The notes beneath the pieces were generated by a model. That model was given only the letters and a program-made list of their open reading frames with translations. It was not told where the DNA came from and searched no databases. A stretch of DNA of 64,000 bases from Puffinus mauretanicus. Taxonomy: Eukaryota > Chordata > Aves > Procellariiformes > Procellariidae. The stretch covers positions 1 through 64,000 of the forward strand of contig JAJKFH010000560.1 of assembly GCA_023333565.1 (NCBI GenBank). Direction: 5' to 3'. Of the stretch, positions 41,001 through 53,000 are shown in pieces (the stretch's first letter is position 1; each line of letters starts with the position of its first letter). A program made the position numbers and the translations under genes.

Positions 41001-44000
41001 GAACATCTCTGTGACGCTGCCCACACACAAGCCTGGGTTAGATGAAGACTACTGGCACGAGTACACGCTGCCAGCCTCCAAACAGAGGTGTTCTCCTCTC
41101 CAACTATTTGGGACGTGCATGGGAAGCTTCATACTGTCAGCAGGACAATAATCCCTGAAACTTCTGCCCCCTACCCCAAACCAAGACCTATTACGACCCA
41201 TGGGACAGCTTCAAAACACAGCCTAAAAGGCAGCCCGAGAAGTCATATCTTGTCTACCCTCTTTTCTACTAGCCCTGTCACTAAATATATTAGTACTATC
41301 AACAGAAGATATTAAGACTCACTGGGCAAAACCAGCACCCTCTCCAAAATCCTTGTGTTTCAGTGTCCTCATTCTTCTGTTTTAACTTGTCTGTAGTGAT
41401 ATTAGAAGTTATTAGAGCTTCTAATACACTGATAGCGACTCCCACCTTGGACCAGCTGAAGCTGGTAACATCATCTCTATTTCATCAATACTCCATTGGT
41501 GTGATAAGTGCAGACCCAGAGGAGACCCCTCCATCAGTGGTGCAGCAGAACCACGCCAAAACACAACTGAACACTCGAACTCCTTGCACAAAAGGCTCCG
41601 CAAGAGAGTGGAGACGCTTCACGTAGGAAAACAGCTTTTCTCCTGCTTCACCTTTTGCCTTCCTCTAGGCAGCACTGCAGACAGTGGCATTGAAGCAAAT
41701 CTTGTGGGTAAAAAGGAAAAGAAGAGATGAGAGTGAAGACAACTCAAGGAAGAAACATCCTGTGCACAATGGGACCAATATATTCAAGAAGAGATTACGC
41801 AGTAGGCAAGAGATACAGATATCCGCACAGAATTGTGTTTTGTAATAGAGAAATCATCAAAATCAGAGAGACAGAAGCAGAACAAGATCAAAGTTAAATC
41901 AAGTTGAGGGCAAAACACCAGTTTTAAAGTTAAGTCATTCAAACAGCGAGAATCGGCCTATCGGATTACATGAGATGTAATTACATGAGATGTTTAAGGC
42001 CTTCTGCACAACTCAAGCTGGATGTAGACGCTGGGTAAAGGTCAAGAGGACTGGTGTAACAGGAAACTGGATTTCCACAGCCATTCACAGCCCTCCTACC
42101 AAGTCACGCAAGGTGTAATCCAGGCAGGCATGGTCTGAGACCTTTCAATTCATGTTTTCCACACACTGTTTTTCAAAATGAGAGTTAGGGAACAGCAAAG
42201 TTTTAAACTCTGCAAGATACTCATGTGTCCTGCCCAGACTATTGCCTTTAAAAAGATATGACAGAAGGTAAAAGAAGAGACCATTAGTGACTACTATGAT
42301 ACTTCCATAGAGACTAGACATTTCCATGAACCTCTAGGGCAGCAAAGGAAAAGCATCAGTGGAGGACAAACTACCTGATATTGCCAGGCTCAAACAGTAT
42401 TGATGTCTTTACAGCAAATTAAAGATGGGTAAAGAGGTGTTTTGAAAATTAACTTAATTATTTTAAGTTTGAGAGAATAGAAGAGTTTGCTCCATACAAC
42501 TAAGATGATGAGCTAGCAACTGCTTCATCCATTGCAAACACTGCTGCAAAATGAGGGCTTGGTAATGTCTTGCTGATGTCTTGCTCCGTATCTGTAGCTA
42601 GATACCAAAATTCAATGATTTTTAGTGACAGGCATATAAGAAAAAACTATTTTTAGAAAATAGGAAAAGCTTAAAAGACAGGCAGCTTTAGCACAGTGAC
42701 CCAGAAAGTAACAGATATGAGCCACCGGGTTAGAAAAATCAGTAGTGTTACTGTCCAGATATAGAAAGGACAGAACAGGAAGGAATACAGCAGAGAGACA
42801 GGTCTTTCATCAATATTTGCACGTGCAGGAGATGCCACAGATAGGCCAAAATTTAAAATCTTTGAATCAACCACAAAGGCTTTTCCACATCAGCCTACAC
42901 CGTTCAAAAATCTCTAGATGGCAAGCAAAATAATGCACACACAACTGCCAAAAATGCAAGATTAACCACCGCTTGCCAGAGTGCTTGTGATGAGCCCAAG
43001 CTCGCTATATCAAATAAATGAGTGGTGATGTATCAGCTGTCTGACTCAAGAACAGAATACAATCTTCTTCTCAGAGATGCAAGTTAAAGTCATGTTCTAA
43101 TGAACCAGAAATTCACTTTTGTCCATGATACATCTCCTTACTGGTTAGAGAAGGCCACTGGCTATGCAGTTTTCAAGCCAAACTAGAGCTTACAGGAACA
43201 TAGACGAAGGAAAGGAAAAAAAGACAATTTTACTTTCGTGTTTCAGATGCAAACTAGCACAACTGGTATCTCACCGAGGCTAGCAATTTCATTTTATTAC
43301 CGATTAAAACAAGAGCAGCACCCAGGGAAGCAGAAGGTTGGGCAAAACCGCTAGGAAAAGATACTTGCACGAACGCTGTGCTATTTCAAGCTTTTCACAT
43401 CAGCTGAACCTGCTGTGGAAGCGCACGTGCCCCGTGCCTTTTCATGCACCGACAGAGACACGCTGAGGCTGCTGCAGCCCCATCTTTCCCTGCTGCATAT
43501 TCTAGGCCCTTCCTTCCCCTAGTGCTGGCGTTCGTTGGATCCCACTGAGCTGGCCAAGAAAAACACATCAGTCAAAGATTAACCCCCAAAGTGAAAAGTT
43601 GTTCAATTTTTGGCCAGCTCAACCCCCTGAACCAGTTTGTGATGGGGTCAGAGGAAGGCCTACAGCCCCTGGGATGGGATGGCAGGATCACAGTAGCCCT
43701 GACAAAGGCTGATTGACCTCAGTGGGTCAGAACTAGCAGGCAACTGCTGTCACGCACATGCAAATGTTTTGCAGCAGGATCACATTTTAAAGAACCCAGG
43801 AACATTTAACACAAGGGACAAGGGTAAATGACAGCTCTGATAGAGACTGAACCAGTTCTGCAATGGAAGGCTGCAAAGGAGCTGTGCCAATGAAGCATGC
43901 ACACCTTGGGAGCAGAAGCCTTTAACAACGTAGTGATACTGTGCAGCTGGTTTGAGACCTCCAGATACAATCAAAACAGTTTCATTCAAGAAGCTGCAAA

Positions 44001-47000
44001 AAACATTGCAGCTACAGGGCTGAGTGGGGAAAGCTGGTCTGAGAGCCCTCAAGTCTGGAAGAACACCAACGTTTCAAATGCTGTTCATGAACAGCTGGTA
44101 CTCACGTGATGAAGTCCAGAAAACTTGCTAGGGGCTCATATGCATGGTTCCTCATGTGACGAAACTCCACCACCATCTTCTCCTTCAGCTTGTCGTCTAT
44201 GACGGAGACGGTGAGCGGGGAGGCTTCGTTGGCCAGGAAGTTCCCATAGTCTGTGCTCTGGAGGTGCAGTTTCAAGTCTGAAAAAGAAAGAACAAGGCCA
44301 CTCTACAGGGTTTGTGTTGGGTTTGGGGGTTTTTTTGAGCGTATCCAAAAAAGCTATTGCTCAGCACTTCTCCAGGCATTCTCTTCTCTGAAAGATCACC
44401 TAGACAAAACCCATGTGTTAAGTCATACACTTATATCTACGCTCAGTTTTATCATGGACAATCCAAATGCACTAAAAGATCAGTGTTTCACCACACCAGC
44501 CTTCCCCCATCTTAAAGAGGAAGCTGTGACATTATCTGTGTAACTGAACACGCACCTGGTCCTGCTGTCCACTGTGCTTGATCAAGGTGGAAGATTACTG
44601 ATTTTTTAGGAAGTATTTGCTAGAAATCTAGAAAAAAAAGATTCCTCTAGACAAAAGGGCTCTGGTTGCAGGCTTCTCTGAAGCAATCACGACCAAGAAC
44701 CTATCTGCACCCACAAGCAAGTTTCCTCAGATACTAGTGATGTGGAAGCATCTGAAAAGCTTTCAAAGCCAAAAAGACACAAAGAGCAACCCTGAAATTA
44801 TAAAGCAGCTAGGTATTACATCATCAAGTCAGTCCAACTAATTGCACTGGTAAAAAAAAGTCAGGCATTAAGAGGTAGAGAGGGGCTGGTGAAGAGGAAG
44901 GCCATTTAAATCCATCTCATATGGTAGGCAGCCCCTGCCCAGGATGGAGGAACATGCTCAGAAGCCTCCCCCTCCTCCAGTTTCAAGTAGAGGAAACCTT
45001 TGTTTCCTCTGTTACCCTTGCTGCAGGTCAGGTGCCCAATGAAGCTGCAGTCCTGGCCAAGAAGCAACCACAACATGCTGAGCTCTGTCAAGATAAAAGC
45101 CCTATTTAAGCCAAAAGCATTTAAGTGTCTCTATGGAAAAACTGAATCCAGAACTGAGGAACGTCATATAATCCTACTCCTCAAAGCTCTACTAGTTGCG
45201 CTGGTACATAATGTTCATCTCCCTTCAGCTTCACCTCAGAGGGCCAGTTAGGCAAGCACCCTCCTAGGGATTCAAGACCTTTATGGGGAAAGGAGAGTTT
45301 AGTCAAACCAGATGTGAACACACGGTCCAGAGAAAACAAAACAAAAAAAACCCCCCCACACACACACACAAGAAAAAAAGACATTTCTCCCTGGTTTCTC
45401 TGCAGCAGGAGCACTGAGGCTGCCTTTCCCTTCCACTGAACCATACAAGTCCTCAGCATTATGGCACGAGCACCCACAGAACGGAGGTCAGAGCAAGGAC
45501 TCAGCCTAGCTTGAGGAGTTTGATCTTTTAACATTACACCCAGCTACAGGCACGAGCTGGAGAGCATCCTCCGCACCGGGCTCCAAACGGAGCTGGTACT
45601 GTACAGTGCGATATAGTCCCCAGCCCGAGGGGTGGAAGGGTCAAACGGCCTTCAAGCTGACTTTAACTCTTCTGGGTATTTCCAAGGGGGTCTAGCAAAG
45701 ATGGTTTTGACCCAGCACTTTTTATTTACGAAGATGTTACCACTGCTAAGTCTCACAGGAAACAGATGGTGGTTATAGAGAGGGGAAAAAAAGGCCAGAG
45801 ACTTAAATAGTGCTCAGTAGCTGTCATGTTTCTCAGCGGTTTACAGGAGAGCTTGGTGGTACTCTTACTTTTAGTAAGGAATCCTGGATGCAGCAAAGAG
45901 AGCTACTTGCCCAACAACACACACGACTGAAGCAAAGCAGAAACTTAACCTAGATCTCTGCTCCCCAGACCATGCTGCAAAACATTATTAACTTACGCTC
46001 ACACTTTCGAGGTGGGAAACCACAGTCTGGATAACTCAAGACAGTGGAGTTTTCAACATGACTCTTGTCAAAGTCAAACAGTGGATCATGCCAAAACTCA
46101 GAACGCCCCTCACCTCCATGCAGCCCGCATGGGATTGTTATTGACGATAATCACTTCCTAAACCCTGCAAAAAGCCCAGCTCATACAGCTTAGGCAGCAC
46201 CCTGTATGCAAAGAGTTCTCACCCATCTGTTTTGCAATTGCTTGATTTTTGAAAGCTAAGATACAGTTACAGAGGGGAAATCTACCGGAATTACGTCTTA
46301 ATGAGTTTCAGTCCCTCTTCTGAAAGCTCTTGGATGACGAGCTTTACAGTCCGAGCGGAAATTAAGTTCCACTGTCAGATCAGGGCTTTACTAGTTTGCT
46401 TTTAGCGGAGGCTGGAGAAAGCACAGAGCAAAATTCAGCAGTTGCTCAATGAATATGAGAGAAAGGGTCCTGGTAAGAGTATTGCACTCACAAAATCAGA
46501 CTGCAAGGGAAGGCACACGGGAAGGCAGTAGCTACGTTCATATACCTCCTACTTTCAGTTCTCTGCAATTGTGCAGAGCTCTAACGAAAACCAAGCCTGC
46601 CCAAAAAGGCATGTGATGTTGTTTTGCAGCTATACAAGACCTTGGAGAGGAAGCAGCTATTGCATATCCTACCACGTCTTACTTCAGTAGGGAAGCTTCC
46701 AAAGCTTTCAGCTTGTTTCCTCAACTCCAACTCTGCTACAGCAAAACCATTGGTTCCTTTTGGTGTCACCATGACCTGCAACTCTGCTCTTACTTTTGAG
46801 GCTGCAAGAAGCTGCCTTGCTATCGGGTCACTTGATGCTAGAGACCCAGTGACATAGAAAGTAGAGTTTGCTGTACAATCCACTTCCAGGAGCTGTATTG
46901 CATTTAGACCAGAGCCACACAAGCTGCACACTGTGCCTTACAGCCTCTCCCTCAACAGCTCTGAGCAAGCTCCCATGAGTCGCTTAGCCAGAGCATTCTG

Positions 47001-50000
47001 TCCTGCTCGACAAGGGGGTTGCCCCCCCAACTCTACAGCACAAGAGCCAGCACAACATTATGTTGCAACTGGAATAAGGGCCATGTTTATATAACACTTG
47101 GAATTAATTTTTACAGGGAAGGCCAGCCACAGACTGCAGGAACTAACTCTTCGGAATCTCTTTAGCATCCAAGCAGATGGAACAGAACATATTTTCAAAA
47201 AACTGGACCGGATTTATAAACCTTGATTCAATGCATCCCACGGCGTACCAGTGCCTTACGCGAGCCGGTCCTCCTCTAGCCACTGGGCCAGTCACCGAGC
47301 CTCAGCCACGGGGGTTTGAGAGTTTTTAATGTCAGGCTTCTCAGTTAAGAACGGACTAATCCCGTGGTTTCACAAATCCCCTGCCAGAAGAGCTGTCCCA
47401 GTAGCACGGTGACTAATAAGCGGACCCACTGCTGAGCAAGCCCCATGCTCTCCAAAAGCTCAAGTTCCTATTTCCTAACGCAAGTTCAGAGCGAACTGGA
47501 GTCGGCCTCTGGCAGCAACAGCAGCACCTCGGCAGGGGCGGCTGCCAGAGATCCCACACGCTGCATATCGACGAGACGCTGGCTGCGAGTCTTCTGCCGT
47601 GCCTCTTCCCCAGCTGCCTGCCGAAAGGGAGAGAGACCTGCACCTAGAGCCCAGCCGCTCCCGATGAGGTCCTCCAGACGCTGACTAACAGCAGCACACA
47701 GCCTCAACCCAGCGACTGCTTTTGAGAGGTATGTTTGCCTGTTCTGGCATTTTTCCAAGCGATTCACGCACTTTAAGAAACAGACTGAGTGAGCATTTGG
47801 CAAGGGAGTGCTTGAATTACCACAACGCTTTTGTTTTCTCTCCTCCCCCGCAAAAGTTGGTAAATTATGGCCAGGTCACAGTTCCCAGAAAGCTGCCTCG
47901 TGCAAGAACACAACAGCTTGTCAGAACGACAGCCTTTTTCTGCTGAGTGTTCAAGTAGGCTTGCGCTCGAGATTACCATGACATGTACTTACAGCAACCT
48001 CCTTTCAGCTCTCGGATCAGGCCCTCTGGTTTCCATGCAGCTGGCTGTACATGAGGCATAAACACAACTGAAGCTTAATTCAACACACTGCTGTGCCAAC
48101 ACCACACCTCGACATTTCAGATGACATTTTCTTGAGAGACTTCAGATCCACAGTAATACTGCTATCCTCTCCTGCAAGTTTGCTTTGTCATAACAAAGAA
48201 TCAAGCCACTACTCAGTCTTTCAGACATCTGTCAGTCATCAAAGCCTGTCCTATAAGCCCTACTCAGACAGGGCAACCCATGGCCCCACCAGCTCACACT
48301 TCCACCCCTTCCTTCTTCAGCATCCTCCCGTAACTGCATTGCAGAGCCCTGAATCAAGGTAAGGGCTCAAGCACTTCCAGGCAAGGACTGATTCGTCTTC
48401 TCGCACACAGGCATCAAATTAGCTTTTGCAACTTCCGAGCTGAACTGATGTTTTCACACAGCTATCTGCTGTAACCCCAACATCTCACTCCAAAGCACCT
48501 GGGGCCATCACTGCATATATAAAAATTAAAATATTGTTTGCCATCTCCCAGGCCTGAGGCAGTAAAGTAGCTGCAGGATTACACAGCAGTCTGCAGATCA
48601 GCTACATCGCCCACGTCTCCCTTCAGAAGACTGCAGTCATTACAATTGGGCTTGTTGCTGTCCGTTTGGTCTGTTTATAGCCATCTCAGACACTCCTGAA
48701 GCTGCTTCTCTGAAATCTCACCTGAGAAGCACCCAGAGAGCCTTCATTCCCCACAGAATTTAAGACCTTTTCTGTGGTTGCGCACCACTAGCAGTGATAT
48801 GCCACCTCTCCTCTGCTGTCAGGCAGCAAATTCCTCTGGGCCACAGCTGGACACAGAGAAGCGTCGTCTTTGGCCCTTTTCCTCATCAATGTCTCACCTC
48901 TAGCTCTTAACCTCCCTGTTTGAGATGTCCTCAGCACCAAACAGCAGCCTGTGTTTCTAGCCCAGCCCTTCCTGGGGTTGAACTCACCCCCCTCAGAGCT
49001 TCAAACCCAGCACGGCCAGGTCTTGTTTCCTTTGGAATCCCTCAATCAGGTAGCCCTCTCCTGATCCTTCCAAAAGGCGAGGTAACCCCTCCTAATCTGC
49101 CTGCATTTCCAGTAAGCTTCACCCCTATGTACCCTTTTTTCCCCCTCCCTAAAAGCAGACCACCCTAAGTCACAGCTGTAACCTCAGAGGTCCAGTACAC
49201 TAACAGGACATCGGCCCGGCACCTAGTGCAGCGGTTTAAGGGAGAGGCAACAAATCATCCACAAGCTAAGAGAAACAGGGCAGAAAGCAGTCTCACGCTG
49301 CAGGAGCCGACAGCAGAGGAAAAACAACAAGACGAAAAGCACTGACAGGCTGCCGAGTGGTAATACTTGCCAAGAAACCCAGACACCCATCATCTTCTAA
49401 CAAGGGGCAGGACCCAAACAAGGGCTGAAGCTGCACCAGTGCTGAGAAGCTGACCTCAGCTGCTGCTTGAAGTTTAGCTAGGAGAAGCTATGAAGCAGGT
49501 CTCTGCCCAGTAAAGGAGGCCAGAACAAACAGCAAAGAGCCTCTGCTGAACCCTGCAGGAAGCCAGAGACCACAGTGTTTGTTTGCCACCATGATTTAGC
49601 AGGCCGTGGAAGTGCCATCTTTCTTCCAATAAATAATGTTTTCCTTGAGCTTATTTTAACAGGACAGCTGATTAACCAGCCACAGTGAGTGGTTACACTG
49701 GAGGACGCAGGACAAAGTGCCAAGATTAGCAGGACAGCCTTTTGGCTACTGCTCTGTTGCTGCACGAGCAGCCCACGTTCACAGGACCAGAATAGTCTAT
49801 ACCCTCCTCAGGTCTCACCATTCCCATATGCTCTGCCTCATCTGGCAGATGCAAGCTCCTGGGGACAGGGCCGGTCCTCCTGCACAGTCCCAGCAAGCAA
49901 GGGTCAGCTTTTCACAAAGGGCTCCTAGATGTCAGGAGACTGACAGCACCGACATCGTGCTTTCGAAAGGTCCCTACCATATTATGGCTTGGCTTCTACA

Positions 50001-53000
50001 CCCACCAAGTTCGGGGTTCAGACTGAACCATTCTCAGAGTTCAAGATGGATCTAAGCATGGCCACACTTCAGGACCATCAAGTGGCCTCTCCCTGCTTGG
50101 TTGTACAGCAAAGGAGCTGCATAGGAAAGGATCTATCCCATTCCCTCCACACCCAGGAGAACACATTGAGCTCCACCATGGACCAAGCTGCCAAAAGCAC
50201 TCTTTGAGGTAGTCTGTAGCTCTGGTAGCAATGCAACTTCTCTATACAAGAGAGGACACACTGCCCATGCAATTAAGCTGAAAGAGAAGCCCAGCTCCAG
50301 CCTTTTGGGGGCCAAATTCCAGGACCACTATGATAAAATGGAAGAGAGAAGGGTAGCACAGCCTCTCCCGCTCTTCTCTCAGTAAAAGGAGATACGGCAA
50401 ACACTCAGTATGTAACACCATAAAGCAAAGGCAGCCTCCAGGGGAGAAAAAAGATTCTTCGGACTACGAAAACAAAAGCACACCCTGCACTCGGCAGAAG
50501 CCTGGTGCACAGAGGACACGCTCCCCAACATCCATTTGTTGGAGGCAAGAGCCCACAGCTCTGCCCAGACAGGCCTTTGCTTCAGTGTCTCCAGCCGTTC
50601 TGTGGTTAGACATCGGGAAGACAGACACACTTCACCCCACCGCGTGGCTCAACCGCATGCTCAGTGCACTTCGATATATTTCATCACCTTTCCTCTGCAT
50701 GGAGAAAGAGGGAAGAGGAGAGAGTGGGAGAGAAGTGGATGTCTTTACACTGAAGAGGCATTTGGGACAGCAAGCCTTTAGAATCCACTCCTGAGCTGAC
50801 CGAAAGCAGCACACCCCTTCTGGGCAGCAAGGGCTACGCAGAGCAACCCTGGAAAAATACTCTTCAAGACTCAAAGACAACCAACCAACCTGTCCAGTCG
50901 TGGCTTACTCCACACCATCCAGCCCTGTATCAAGAGTTTGGTACTCACTATGTATGGCTACAGATTAATTTGTAATAGAAAACAAGGCTCTGGCATGTGT
51001 GAGGGTACCATTCAGGCAGACCACCGTGCCCTCCAGCTGGCGTGGAGCCAGAGTCTAGGACAAGTGTGACCTACTTGCTTCAAACTCTCCGATTTCACTG
51101 TTGATTCGCATGCATCCTAGAAATGGAGGTCTGTGGACCAAACTGAGGAGATGAGAGAGAACCACAGTCTTGGAAATCCTTTTTTTCTAGAAGAATCATG
51201 TATTTGCTTCTCCTAGTCACCCTTCACCTCCCAAATACACCTTTGGGGCTCAGATGGTTACTCTGCTCGTCCCCAAGCTGATATGACACGACACCACTAC
51301 CTTGGGGTTACAAGGACTGAAAAAACAAGAGTTTTCACAGGACAAGTCCACAGCAGACTGATAAACCGCAGGCTGAGATGCACAAATAAAACATGACAGA
51401 CCCCTGCGGGGGCATGAGACTAGTTCCACACACAGGTTAAGCCGAAGACAGGACAGATCTCATCCCTCCACAGGCACACCGCTGTTTCCATAAGGTGTGC
51501 AAGTCCCCAGCTGAGCTGACTGCACGGACAGAAGCACTAGCACCCACAGAGAGGTGGTGGAAACACGCAGCCTCTGGAAAGCCTCTCCCAACAGAGGCTC
51601 ACACTAACAAGCTTGAGCCAACTACCTGCCACTTCTCAGCTGGCTATTTCACAGCCTCATTACTCAGCTAGAAGGTGACAAGCCCTGCTGCTAGATTTCA
51701 CCATACCAGTCACTTTTATCACACTGGCAGGTCAGAAAGACCTCGGTTTCCTACACTGTTCCTGTGGAAGCAAAAGGAGTATTAGCAACATGAGGCTTGT
51801 GAACGCTGACTTGAAAGTAAAGAAATTCCTGTTTCTAAAGAAGATGCTTTTGTACGCTTCCCAGGCTCCATATACTTTTTGCAGTACAGAGCATTGCAGA
51901 CCAACAGTAAAGCCTGACGATAACCTACATTCCAGACCCCAATTGAACTCTGCTTCTTAAAAGTGGCACCGCTGTCCAGCTGCATCAACAGCTTTTTATT
52001 CTCCAGAGATGATACCAGACCTTCAGCAGGCTACCACAGCTTTTAGGAGCTGGAGACGGCTCACCATCCGTTTGACAGTAGAAATCTGGGTGACTCATAA
52101 ATTTGGTTATCCAAGACAGATTCCACTCAAGAACAGATCCATGAAGCAGAGGAAAGCAGCTCCAAGTCCTTCACTGACACCTTGTGTCAGAAGCAGGAAC
52201 TGGCTACCACTGAGAGGGCCAAGCAGGCTCCAAGAGACATCCAGCAGAGGTGTACAGCACACGAGGACCTCTGGCTGAGAAACAACCAAAGCACCAGGAC
52301 TTTTGGAGCTGAAAGAAGGGATTAAACATATTATTGCGGAGGGTTTCAAGAGAAAGCCTAAGCCAAAACAGCTCTCACGCCCTCCCCTCAGTCCTGGTCA
52401 TGTTTTCCTGCCCCTTCTTAAAGCCAGCTCAGGAGCCTGCTTCATCACAGAGAGCCTATTTGGCTCTCTATTTCTGACTCATCAAGATGCGAGACCTCGA
52501 ATCGGCTTACTTTGTGATCAGACAAACAAAGATGATGGAGGATCACGCAGAAAAGCATGATCTCCTCCTTCTGGCAGCACTAAGCTGTCAGCCCAAGTCC
52601 TGAAGCAGAGGATTCAATTCCTTTGTGCTTCCAGACCGATCCAAGCACACAAGAGGAAGCAGCATTTCAGACCTGGAAGCACAACATCCTCCAAACAATG
52701 TCAATACCAGTGACCAGCCGGATACCCAATTCCCAGGGCCAGCCCCAGAACAGCCTTGGTCCTTCAGGGTTTCTCCACGGCCAAGGTGATCATTTGGTCC
52801 AGGACTGGGACTAACGGCAGAGCCAGACTCACACGCAAGAGGCAACAGCGAAGACAAAACAGAAATGGTAGGGAAGAATGTGTGAGTATTTTATGCTTAA
52901 GTACTTATTTTGGCTGCTAATAAGCTAGCTGCTGCCTGGATTTAGTGCAGACAAGCACCTGGGAGAGAAAAAAAGGCACATTAAAAGTCTGTGGAGTACA

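Larger units (their letters stand above)
29521..44105 (-). other. ATP6V0D1 intron 2 (14.6 kb)
   Basis: Holds the two CR1 pieces and an A/C-rich tract (38886-38945). The remaining sequence shows no recognisable exon, tRNA or protein-coding remnant on either strand. Confidence 0.6.
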